A stretch of DNA of 43,370 nt from Gammaproteobacteria bacterium UBA2965 (lineage in GTDB: Bacteria; Pseudomonadota; Gammaproteobacteria; Pseudomonadales; Azotimanducaceae), in assembly GCA_002348385.1 (NCBI GenBank), contig DEBD01000011.1:8866-52235 (forward strand), read 5' to 3'. Position 1 is the first letter of the stretch; the number at the start of each line of letters is the position of its first letter. Of the stretch, positions 17,004 through 24,959 are shown in pieces. The notes below the pieces were generated by a model, which saw only the letters and a list, made by a program, of their open reading frames with translations, searched no databases and was not told where the DNA came from. Position numbers and translations under genes: made by a program.

Positions 17004-17441
17004 ATGAAGGACGTCACTGAATTATTGGAGTTTCTGCCGCACCGCTATCCGTTCCTGTTAGTGGATCGGGTGTTGGATCTAGTGCCCAATGAGAGCATTC
17101 GTGGGCTCAAGAACGTGAGCGTCAACGAAGATTTTTTTAATGGCCACTTCCCGGGCAATCCTGTCATGCCCGGCGTGTTGATGGTGGAGGCCCTGGCTCA
17201 GTTGTCCGGGGTGCTGGCGTTCGAGTCCAAGGGGATTCGCCCGGCGGATGGCTACAATTACTACCTCGCGGGTATCGAAAAAGCGCGCTTCAAGCGCCCC
17301 GTGGTGCCTGGAGATCAACTTATCATGGAAACCCGCATACTGGCCGATCGGCGCGGATTGATGAAGTTTCACGGCGAAGCTTTCGTAGGCGAGGCGCTGG
17401 CTTGCAGTGCCGAGTTCAGGGCCATTCAGACCGAGAGCTAG
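17004..17441 (+). CDS. fabZ: 3-hydroxyacyl-ACP dehydratase FabZ
   Basis: FabZ dehydrates 3-hydroxyacyl-ACP in fatty acid elongation and competes with LpxA and LpxD for 3-hydroxyacyl-ACP. The 145-residue hot-dog fold protein has PHRYPFLLVDRV (about 12-23) and the active-site stretch NGHFPGNPVMPGVLMVEALAQ with His48 and Glu62. A good ribosome site (GGAAAGG) precedes the ATG. lpxA begins 20 nt after its stop. Its position between lpxD and lpxA is conserved in gammaproteobacteria. Confidence 0.97.
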   Translation: MKDVTELLEFLPHRYPFLLVDRVLDLVPNESIRGLKNVSVNEDFFNGHFPGNPVMPGVLMVEALAQLSGVLAFESKGIRPADGYNYYLAGIEKARFKRPVVPGDQLIMETRILADRRGLMKFHGEAFVGEALACSAEFRAIQTES

Positions 17442-17460
17442 TGGACAGCAGGACGCCGAC

Positions 17461-18276
17461 TTGATCGACCCCCGGGCCATCATCGATCCCAGCGCGGTGC
17501 TGGGTACCAATGTCGAAGTGGGGCCCTGGAGCTGGATCGGCCCGGAGGTGGAGATCGGCGACGATTGCTGGATTGCGCCGCACACGGTAATCAAGGGCCC
17601 CACCAAGATCGGGCGCGGTAACCGCATCTATCAGTTCGCCACGGTAGGCGAAGATACCCCTGCACTGGCATACAACGGCGAGCCCACTACGCTGCGAATC
17701 GGTAACGACAACGTGATCCGCGAAGGCGTGACCATTCACCGGGGCATGGCTCAGGACATGGGGGAAACGGTGATTGGCAATAGCTGCCTGTTCATGGCCT
17801 ATGTGCATGTGGGTCACGACTGCGTGGTGGGTGATCACGTGATCATGGCCAACAATGCGTCCATTTCCGGGCATGTAGTGGTGGGGGATCACGCGAATTT
17901 CGGCGGCTATTGTGGGGTGCCCCAGTACCGGCGCATCGGCGCGCACAGCCATGTTTCCGGGATGAGCCTGGTGCTCAAGGACGTGCCCGCCTACATGACG
18001 GTGATGGGTAATCCGGCAGCCGCTATTGGTCTCAACGTGGAAGGCATGCGTCGCCGAGGTTATTCGGTGGAACTGATCAAAACGCTCAAGGATGCCCACC
18101 GGGTGGTATATCGGGAAGGACGCACCATTGCTGATGCGTGTCAGGAGTTAGAGGGCGTGAGCGCCGAGTATCCAGAGGTGGCGTTATTCGTTGAATCCAT
18201 CCGTGACTCCCGCTGGGGCATTGCGCGACCGCGGGCGAAGTCCACGAGTAACGGGCAGAGCGACGACTTAAGTTGA
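17461..18276 (+). CDS. lpxA: UDP-N-acetylglucosamine acyltransferase (LpxA), atypical active-site region
   Basis: LpxA starts lipid A synthesis by moving a 3-hydroxyacyl chain from ACP to UDP-GlcNAc. The TTG at 17461, 8 nt after AGGA, gives a 271-residue protein beginning MIDPRAII, which lines up with E. coli MIDKSAFV. Hexapeptide repeats form the beta-helix. The catalytic His is kept (His119 in HVGHDC, E. coli His125), as are the equivalents of His122 and His144. The usual VHQF motif reads VPQY, so the equivalent of E. coli His160 is Pro154. The acyl-ruler position (E. coli Gly173) appears to be Gly167. The stop overlaps the lpxB start. Confidence 0.9.
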   Translation: MIDPRAIIDPSAVLGTNVEVGPWSWIGPEVEIGDDCWIAPHTVIKGPTKIGRGNRIYQFATVGEDTPALAYNGEPTTLRIGNDNVIREGVTIHRGMAQDMGETVIGNSCLFMAYVHVGHDCVVGDHVIMANNASISGHVVVGDHANFGGYCGVPQYRRIGAHSHVSGMSLVLKDVPAYMTVMGNPAAAIGLNVEGMRRRGYSVELIKTLKDAHRVVYREGRTIADACQELEGVSAEYPEVALFVESIRDSRWGIARPRAKSTSNGQSDDLS

Positions 18277-19457
18277 TACTGCGCCGGGAAGACATCTGGC
18301 GCCAAGATCAAGGTCCGCGTATTGCCATCGTCGCCGGTGAAGCATCCGGCGACCGGTTGGGTGCCGGCCTGATGGACGCCCTCGAAACGCGCCTGGGCTC
18401 CTGCAGCTTCGCTGGCGCCGGTGGCGCTGCCATGCAGTCGCGAGGGCTGCGCCCGTTAGTGGGGTTCGATCGGCTGCAGGTGAACGGCATTACCGATCCG
18501 CTGGTGCGTCTACCTGAACTGTTGGGAATCCAGCGGCGGCTGGGCGATGCTTTTGCCGCGCACCCGCCTGACGTGTTTGTGGGCGTGGATTTCAATGTGT
18601 TCAACCTGCGCCTTGCGCGCCGCATGAAACGTTGCGGCTTCCCGCTGGTGCACTATGTGAGCCCTTCCGTTTATGCCTGGCGGCGTGGGCGCGTGCGTAC
18701 CCTGGCCCGCAGTGTCGACATGCTGCTGACGCTGTTTCCGTTCGAGGCACAGTTCTACCAGGGACAAGATCTGCAGGTGGTCTACGTCGGTCACCCGCTG
18801 GCGGACGAGATCGACGACGCTGCTTCTGGGGAGGAGGCGCGCGCACAAGCGAAAGACCAGCTGCAGATTGGACCGGGCAAGTGCGTGGCGGTGCTGCCGG
18901 GGAGTAGATTGTCGGAGGTACGTCATCTCGCGCCTGCATTTTTCGAAACGGCGCGAGTAGTGGCCGACAAACATGGCCCCGTGAGTTTCGTGGTGCCGTG
19001 TCCTACCGAGCCTATTCGTCGCTGGCTTGCTGAAAATGCGCATCTTCATGCGGGGTTAGACCTCACCAGCTACGCCGGAGACGGACGTCTTGCGCTCACC
19101 GCCTGCAACGCAGCGCTTGTGAAATCCGGTACCAGCACGCTGGAAGCGATGCTGTTGGGTCGTCCCATGGTGGTGGGATACAAGCTCGGCGGGTTCAACT
19201 ACCAGGTCCTCAGGCGCCTGGTGCGCACCCCCTACATCGCGCTGCCCAACATTCTCGCCGGCGAAGCGTTGGTGCCTGAATTTATACAAGATGAGTTGCA
19301 AGCACAGCCCATGGCGAAAAAAATATCGGCGTTGCTGGACAAAGACACCGGCTACCCAGAATACTTGCGTTCGTTTGCAGCGCTGCGCGCAGAGTTGCGC
19401 CGGAACGCGAATTGGCGCGCAGCGGATGCGGTGGCAGGCTGGCTGACCGATCGTTGA
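18273..19457 (+). CDS. lpxB: Lipid A disaccharide synthase
   Basis: LpxB joins lipid X and UDP-2,3-diacylglucosamine into the lipid A disaccharide at the inner membrane surface. It is 394 residues. Family motifs are IAIVAGEASGDRLGAGL near the N-terminus (GEASGD), HYVSPSVYAWRRGR (about 128-141), and the C-terminal donor site with VKSGTSTLEAMLLGRPMVVGYK. The only reasonable start is a TTG whose last two bases and the following A form the lpxA stop codon (TTGA), so the two genes are translationally coupled. No ATG exists before the GEASGD motif. Confidence 0.95.
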   Translation: MILRREDIWRQDQGPRIAIVAGEASGDRLGAGLMDALETRLGSCSFAGAGGAAMQSRGLRPLVGFDRLQVNGITDPLVRLPELLGIQRRLGDAFAAHPPDVFVGVDFNVFNLRLARRMKRCGFPLVHYVSPSVYAWRRGRVRTLARSVDMLLTLFPFEAQFYQGQDLQVVYVGHPLADEIDDAASGEEARAQAKDQLQIGPGKCVAVLPGSRLSEVRHLAPAFFETARVVADKHGPVSFVVPCPTEPIRRWLAENAHLHAGLDLTSYAGDGRLALTACNAALVKSGTSTLEAMLLGRPMVVGYKLGGFNYQVLRRLVRTPYIALPNILAGEALVPEFIQDELQAQPMAKKISALLDKDTGYPEYLRSFAALRAELRRNANWRAADAVAGWLTDR

Positions 19458-19471
19458 AGGATCGCAGTGTC

Positions 19472-20110
19472 ATGGATCTGTTTTCAAACCAAGCGACGCG
19501 CCGCTTGAGCGCCGGAGTAGATGAGGTGGGCCGAGGTCCCCTGGCCGGTCCGGTAGTTGCCGGCGCGGTGGTTCTGGGAGAGAACTGCCCCATCGACGGA
19601 CTGCGTGATTCGAAGCGGCTGTCGCCCCGACGCCGAGAGGCGCTGGCCGAAGAGATCAAGCAACGCGCGTTTGCGTGGGGCTTGGGTGAGGCCAGCGTGG
19701 AAGAGATCGACCGCCTGAATATTTTGCGTGCCAGCCACCTGGCAATGCAGCGTGCAGTGGCGGCGATGGATGTCGAGCCGGACATCATCCTGGTAGACGG
19801 GCACCTGCTGCCGGACTTTGCGGTGCCGGCTTTGGCTGTGGTGAAAGGCGACGCACGCATTAGGGAGATCAGTGCTGGCTCGATTCTCGCCAAGGTGGCC
19901 AGAGATGCCCTTATGTGCGAGCTGGACGTGCAGTTGCCGCAATACGGATTTGCCCGACACAAAGGTTACCCCACGCCCCAGCATCTGGCTGCCCTGGCCG
20001 CTCACGGCCCCTGCCACGCTCACCGACGTAGCTTCGCGCCGGTCCGGGAGGCAGAACAGGCGTGCGACGCGCCGCGGCAGGTGGACTTGCCGGTAGGGAC
20101 GGCCACGTGA
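19472..20110 (+). CDS. rnhB: Ribonuclease HII
   Basis: RNase HII removes ribonucleotides misincorporated into DNA and RNA primers. From the ATG at 19472 (AAGGA upstream) it is 212 residues. The catalytic DE pair lies in AGVDEVGRGPLAGPVVAG (Asp17, Glu18). Further motifs are DSKRLSPRRRE and VDGHLLPDF, with the metal-binding Asp, and the C-terminal KGYPTPQHLAAL. Longer in-frame starts from 19412 lie inside lpxB and are rejected. The 3' end overlaps dnaE by 4 nt (GTGA). Confidence 0.95.
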   Translation: MDLFSNQATRRLSAGVDEVGRGPLAGPVVAGAVVLGENCPIDGLRDSKRLSPRRREALAEEIKQRAFAWGLGEASVEEIDRLNILRASHLAMQRAVAAMDVEPDIILVDGHLLPDFAVPALAVVKGDARIREISAGSILAKVARDALMCELDVQLPQYGFARHKGYPTPQHLAALAAHGPCHAHRRSFAPVREAEQACDAPRQVDLPVGTAT

Positions 20111-23100
20111 GCACCCTGGAGCAGCTTGCCGTGACGCCGGCGCCGGCGCCCGCCGACTTTGTTCACCTGCGCGTGCACAGTGAGTTTTCTATCGCCGACG
20201 GGTTGGTCAAGGTGAATGATCTGGCCGACGCAGTGCGCCAGCACGGCATGCCTGCGGTTGGTCTTACGGACCAAGGCAACCTGTTCGGACTGGTCAAGTT
20301 TTACAAGGCTTGCGTGTCCGCGGGGGTCAAACCGCTCATTGGCGCGGACATCACCTGCGCCGACGAACAGGATGCCCACGGTGTGACGTTGTTTGCCATG
20401 AACCAGGTGGGCTACAAAAACCTCATGGCACTCGTATCCGATGCTTACCTGGGCGCCGATAGGGGCATGGTGACATATCCGCAGCTCGCTGCTCGCCAGG
20501 AGGGTTTGCTAGCGTTATCCGGGGGCATACGTGGTGATGTGGGTCAGCTGCTGGCGAAGGGCGATCTGGCAGGCGCACAGGCACGCGCGCGCCGTTGGAC
20601 GGAACTGTTCGACGACCGCTACTATCTGGAGTTGTCACGGACCGGCCGCCAGGGCGAAGAGATCTACATCACTCAGGCTCTGGCGGTGGCGTCGGAGCTG
20701 AATCTACCCGTGGTTGCCACCAATGATGTCTGCTTTTCTCAATCCGACGATTTCGAGGTCCACGAGACCAGGGTGTGCATTTATGAGGGTCGTACCCTCG
20801 ACGACCCACGCCGCGACAGGCGCTATACGCCCCAGCAATATCTGAAAAGTCCGCAGGAAATGGTGGAGCTGTTTGCGGATATCCCCGAGGCGCTCGCCAA
20901 CAGCGTTGCCATCGCGCAGCGGTGTAACGTGATCATGGATCGCGGTAGCTACTACCTGCCCAACTATCCGGTAGAAGGCGATGTCACCCTGGAGCGCTTT
21001 CTGGAGCTGACTGCTCAAGAAGGCCTGGTGCAGCGGCTTGCTGAACTCAGACGCCACGGCGCTGCCACTGCCGAGGATTCTGCGTATCACGAGCGGCTTG
21101 CCTACGAGCTGAACGTGATCAACCAGATGGGCTTTCCCGGATACTTTCTCATTGTCATGGAGTTCATCGCCTGGGCCCGCGACAACGGCATTCCCGTGGG
21201 ACCTGGCAGGGGTTCAGGCGCCGGTTCCCTGGTCGCTTTCGCGCTGCGCATTACCGATCTCGATCCGCTGGTGTACGATCTGCTGTTCGAGCGCTTCCTG
21301 AACCCGGAGCGTGTGTCCATGCCGGATTTCGACGTGGATTTCTGCATGGAGGGGCGCGATCGCGTCATCTCGCACGTATCCCAGCGATACGGGCAGGATG
21401 CAGTCAGCCAGATCATAACGTTCAGCACCATGGCCGCTAAAGCAGTGGTGCGTGACGTGGCACGGGTGCAGGGCAAGCCATACGGACTGGCAGACAAGCT
21501 GTCCAAGCTCATCCCGTTTGAAGTGGGTATAACGCTGTCGAAGGCGGTGGAGCAGTCGGGAGAGCTTGCCGAATTCATAGCCCAGAACGATGAAGTAGGC
21601 GAAATTATGGACATGGCCTACAAGCTCGAAGGGGTGGTGCGTGGCGTGGGCCGCCACGCGGGTGGCGTGGTCATTGCGCCTTCGGCGCTGACCGATTTCG
21701 TGCCTTTGTACGTAGACGACCAGAGTGGTGGCCTGGTTTCCCAGTTCGACAAGGATGACGTCGAGACCGCGGGTCTGGTGAAGTTCGACTTTCTGGGCTT
21801 GAAAACACTCACCATCATCGACTGGGCGGTGAAAGCCGTCAACGCCCAACGTGATGCCCAGCAGCCCGAGTTGGACATCGAGCGAATTCCGCTGGATGAC
21901 CCGGCCGTCTTCGAGTTTCTCAAGAGCGCACAGACTACGGGTGTTTTTCAGTTGGAAAGCCGCGGCATGAAGGATCTGATCCGCCGGCTTCTGCCTGACA
22001 GCATCGATGACATCATCGCGCTGGTGGCGCTGTTTCGGCCTGGCCCGCTTCGCTCGGGGGCCGTGGACGACTACATAGACCGCAAGCATGGGCGTGCACG
22101 GGTCGAGTATCCGCATCCGGCCATGGAGCCCGTGCTCAAGGGGACCTATGGCGTCATGCTGTATCAGGAGCAGGTGATGCAAGCGGCTCAGGTCCTGGCC
22201 GGGTTTTCCCTCGGACAGGCAGACTTGCTGCGGCGGGCCATGGGCAAGAAGAAGCCTGAGGAGATGAGCAAAGTTCGCGAGCAGTTCCTGGAAGGAACCG
22301 ATCGCGCTGGCGTGGATCGGAGCCTGGCGGAGCAGATCTTCAAGCTGATGGAGACCTTCGCGGGCTACGCATTCAACAAGTCTCACAGTGCAACCTATGC
22401 CCTGGTGTCGTTTCAGACTGCTTGGCTGAAAACCCACTATCCTGCCCAGTTCATGGCAGCCACGCTGTCCGCGGACATGCAGAATACCGACAAGGTGGTC
22501 ACGCTGGTGGATGAGGTGCGGCGCCTGGGCTTGAACCTGCGCCCGCCCAGCGTGAACTACAGCAACTTTCGTTTCTCCGGACAGGCGGATTCCGTGATCT
22601 ACGGGCTCGGCGCCATTCGTGGGGTCGGGGAAGGGCCCGTGGAAGCGCTGGTTGCGGCCCGCGAGGCAGGCGGACCGTTCCGTGATCTCACCGACTTCTG
22701 CCAGCGTGTGGACGCTCGCAAAGCCAACCGGCGGGTGCTGGAGGCGCTCATCTTCTCCGGGGCCATGGACGATTTGCTGGACGACGATGACATCGACCCG
22801 GCCCGGGCGCGCCTGCTTGATTCTCTCGGAGATGCTTTGCAGGGGGCCGAGCAGTCGGCGCGCAACGAAGCCATCGGCATGGCCGACATGTTTGGCGACG
22901 TGGCCGAAACTACGCGCGCGTCCCGGGTGCGCGACGTGCCGCCGCTTTCCAAAAAGGCCCGCCTGGAAGGCGAAAAGGAAGCGTTGGGCCTTTATCTCAC
23001 CGGTCACCCCATTGATGACTATCTGGCCGAGATTCACCGCTTCTGTCCTCGCAACATCGCAAGCCTCAGTGCCGACAAGCGGTCTCAGGTGGTTGCCGGG

Positions 23101-23592
23101 TTGGTGGTTTCGGCCCGCACCATGCAGACGCGGCGTGGCACTATGGGGTTCATCGTGCTCGACGATCGAAGCGGCCGCATGGAAGTGTCGCTGTTCTCCG
23201 AAGCCTTCGAGCGCTACCGTGGCAAGCTAAACAAAGACGCCATTCTGGTTTTGGAAGGTGAAGTGCAGCCGGACGATTTTTCCGGCGCCCTGAAGATGCG
23301 TGGTGAGCGTGTGTATGCCATGGAAGAGGCGCGGGTGCGTTTCGCGCACGCGCTCATCGTGCAGGTGTGCCACGACGGCGCCAAGTCGTTGCCGCAGCGA
23401 TTGAGAACTTGTCTGGAGCCTCACCTGTCCGTGGATGGGTGCCTGGTGGCCTTGTCCTATCTTGGCGCTGGCGCCCGGGGGCGCGTGACGCTTGGCACCG
23501 ATTGGAAGGTGTCGCCCACCGATGAGCTGCTGCAGCGACTCGGCGCCGAGTTCGGTGATGACTGCGTGGAACTCGACTATTCCGCCGACTAG
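20107..23592 (+). CDS. dnaE: DNA polymerase III alpha subunit
   Basis: DnaE is the replicative polymerase of the holoenzyme. From the GTG at 20107, overlapping the rnhB stop, it is 1161 residues, one more than E. coli. Domains in order are an N-terminal PHP domain (HLRVHSEFSIADGL), the palm with the catalytic Asp pair in MPDFDVDFCMEGRD (about residue 405), thumb and fingers (GPGRGSGAGSLVAF; LFRPGPLRSGAVDDY), a helix-hairpin-helix region (YGLGAIRGVGEGPVEAL), and a C-terminal OB fold (VVAGLVVSARTMQTRRG) before the tau-binding end. It is complete, with no frameshift. The neighbour accA, usually next, is missing. Confidence 0.98.
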   Translation: MSTLEQLAVTPAPAPADFVHLRVHSEFSIADGLVKVNDLADAVRQHGMPAVGLTDQGNLFGLVKFYKACVSAGVKPLIGADITCADEQDAHGVTLFAMNQVGYKNLMALVSDAYLGADRGMVTYPQLAARQEGLLALSGGIRGDVGQLLAKGDLAGAQARARRWTELFDDRYYLELSRTGRQGEEIYITQALAVASELNLPVVATNDVCFSQSDDFEVHETRVCIYEGRTLDDPRRDRRYTPQQYLKSPQEMVELFADIPEALANSVAIAQRCNVIMDRGSYYLPNYPVEGDVTLERFLELTAQEGLVQRLAELRRHGAATAEDSAYHERLAYELNVINQMGFPGYFLIVMEFIAWARDNGIPVGPGRGSGAGSLVAFALRITDLDPLVYDLLFERFLNPERVSMPDFDVDFCMEGRDRVISHVSQRYGQDAVSQIITFSTMAAKAVVRDVARVQGKPYGLADKLSKLIPFEVGITLSKAVEQSGELAEFIAQNDEVGEIMDMAYKLEGVVRGVGRHAGGVVIAPSALTDFVPLYVDDQSGGLVSQFDKDDVETAGLVKFDFLGLKTLTIIDWAVKAVNAQRDAQQPELDIERIPLDDPAVFEFLKSAQTTGVFQLESRGMKDLIRRLLPDSIDDIIALVALFRPGPLRSGAVDDYIDRKHGRARVEYPHPAMEPVLKGTYGVMLYQEQVMQAAQVLAGFSLGQADLLRRAMGKKKPEEMSKVREQFLEGTDRAGVDRSLAEQIFKLMETFAGYAFNKSHSATYALVSFQTAWLKTHYPAQFMAATLSADMQNTDKVVTLVDEVRRLGLNLRPPSVNYSNFRFSGQADSVIYGLGAIRGVGEGPVEALVAAREAGGPFRDLTDFCQRVDARKANRRVLEALIFSGAMDDLLDDDDIDPARARLLDSLGDALQGAEQSARNEAIGMADMFGDVAETTRASRVRDVPPLSKKARLEGEKEALGLYLTGHPIDDYLAEIHRFCPRNIASLSADKRSQVVAGLVVSARTMQTRRGTMGFIVLDDRSGRMEVSLFSEAFERYRGKLNKDAILVLEGEVQPDDFSGALKMRGERVYAMEEARVRFAHALIVQVCHDGAKSLPQRLRTCLEPHLSVDGCLVALSYLGAGARGRVTLGTDWKVSPTDELLQRLGAEFGDDCVELDYSAD

Positions 23593-23605
23593 CGCAAGCG
23601 GCCCC

Positions 23606-24865
23606 GTGGTCCGGGCGCTGCGCCGTGCGCTGTCTGATTGGGGTGGCGATGGCACGGTATATGTTGGCTACAGCGGCGGATTGGATTCCACGGTGCTGCT
23701 GCACGGTGCTCACGCGCTCTGGCCGGAGCGTGTGGTGGCGATTCACGTCAATCACGGATTGCAGCAAGCGGCGAGTGCATTTGATGAGCACTGCAGACAA
23801 CAGTGCGAGCGGCTCGGTGTGGTGTTGCGCGTACACACCGCGAACGTGCCCGAAACTGGGAATACGGAGGCCGCGGCGCGCGCCGCGCGCTATGGGTGGT
23901 TTGGCCAGGTGGTCTCGAAGCACGACGTCCTATGGCTGGCGCACCATCGGGACGACCAGGTGGAAACCCTGATGCTGAGGCTGATGCAAGGACGCGGCTT
24001 CTACGGGATGCCTCGATCGCGTCTGTTGCTCGCTGGCGCTGCTTCTGGGTTGCTGCAGCGGCCGCTGTTGGATCTGCCCCGCACCATGCTGAGGGCGTAT
24101 GCGGCGGATGCGGACCTGGAGTGGGTCGAGGACCCAAGTAATGCTGAGCTGGACAAGGATCGAAACTGGCTGCGGCACCGGCTGCTGCCGGAACTGCGCG
24201 AGCGGACGTCGGACCTGGACGAATCCCTGTTGGATGCATTGGAGCAACAGCGATATCTAGAGCTCGGTTTGCTGCAGGCGCTTGGCGGCGAGCCTCATCG
24301 GGTGTCGGTTGCAAGCCTGCCGGAGGATCGAAAAGCGGCGGTGCAGGCATTGCGCGTGTGGTTGTCTTCCCGTTCTCAGTTGTTGCCGCGTACAGCCGCC
24401 CTCGAGGACTTCGCGGCACAACTCGGCGCGCCGTCGGATCGTCAGCCGTTGCTGACGCTGGGTGGAGGAAACTCCCTGCGGCGCTATGGTGGCTACGTGC
24501 ATCTGGTGCACGCCCTGCCTGAGCTGGAGTCTCACTACCCCATGGCGCTGCCCGGTCAGTTGACGCTGCCGCACGGCGAGGTGCGGGTGTTGGGGGCCAC
24601 CGACGGGTTCCACCCGGAAGGTCCGGTACGCGTGGAATTGGTCGGGGCCCATCCAGGCTCGCGAATACGGTGCAGAGGCAAGCACCACGCGGTGCGCGGC
24701 TTGTTGCAGGCGGCCCGGGTGCCGCCCTGGCAACGGAACGACTACCCTTTGTTGCTGGATGATCGGGGGCCGTTGGCGGTGCCGGGAATCGCCCACCGCG
24801 ATCATGGCGGGGCTGCTGGCCCATTATTTGACGCGAGTTGGCATCAGCATGCCCAGCTTCGTTGA
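23606..24865 (+). CDS. tilS: tRNA(Ile)-lysidine synthase
   Basis: TilS converts the wobble C34 of tRNA-Ile(CAU) to lysidine so that it reads AUA. The N-type ATP pyrophosphatase P-loop GYSGGLDSTVLLHG lies about 20 residues from the GTG at 23606, matching the spacing in E. coli. LAHHRDDQVETLMLRLMQG and WVEDPSNAELDKDRNWLRHRLLP are family signatures. The C-terminal domain (from about residue 340) ends with a KHHAVRGLLQ-like tRNA-binding block. The total is 419 residues. The start is uncertain: an ATG at 23558 overlapping dnaE is possible, and no strong ribosome site precedes the GTG. Confidence 0.93.
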   Translation: MVRALRRALSDWGGDGTVYVGYSGGLDSTVLLHGAHALWPERVVAIHVNHGLQQAASAFDEHCRQQCERLGVVLRVHTANVPETGNTEAAARAARYGWFGQVVSKHDVLWLAHHRDDQVETLMLRLMQGRGFYGMPRSRLLLAGAASGLLQRPLLDLPRTMLRAYAADADLEWVEDPSNAELDKDRNWLRHRLLPELRERTSDLDESLLDALEQQRYLELGLLQALGGEPHRVSVASLPEDRKAAVQALRVWLSSRSQLLPRTAALEDFAAQLGAPSDRQPLLTLGGGNSLRRYGGYVHLVHALPELESHYPMALPGQLTLPHGEVRVLGATDGFHPEGPVRVELVGAHPGSRIRCRGKHHAVRGLLQAARVPPWQRNDYPLLLDDRGPLAVPGIAHRDHGGAAGPLFDASWHQHAQLR

Positions 24866-24882
24866 GCTTGAGCGGGCCTTTT
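24851..24882 (+). terminator. Candidate intrinsic terminator at the tilS 3' end
   Basis: GCCC-A-GCTT (24851-24859) pairs with GAGCGGGC (24870-24877), giving an 8-bp stem with one bulged A and a closing T-G pair over a 10-nt loop, followed by CTTTTG. It spans the tilS stop codon and precedes pyrG by about 75 nt. The short T-run makes it a moderate candidate. It would separate tilS from the pyrG unit. Confidence 0.42.
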
Positions 24883-24959
24883 GCTATCTTGCAATCCCAT
24901 CTTGCGTACGCCTTGAATCCGGTGTGGATAAGGCACATGCGCGCCTATAGATGGAGTCA

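Noticed and set aside
21214..23037. 607-residue open frame on the minus strand inside dnaE
   Set aside because: Fully antisense to the conserved dnaE core, with no recognisable motif. Long antisense frames are expected in high-GC genes.
24889..24930. Possible pyrG promoter (TTGCAA or TTGCGT)
   Set aside because: No acceptable -10 hexamer lies 16-18 nt downstream of either.
23748..24938. 396-residue minus-strand frame over tilS
   Set aside because: Pro/Arg/Ala-rich composition typical of a shadow frame; tilS motifs are clear on the plus strand.
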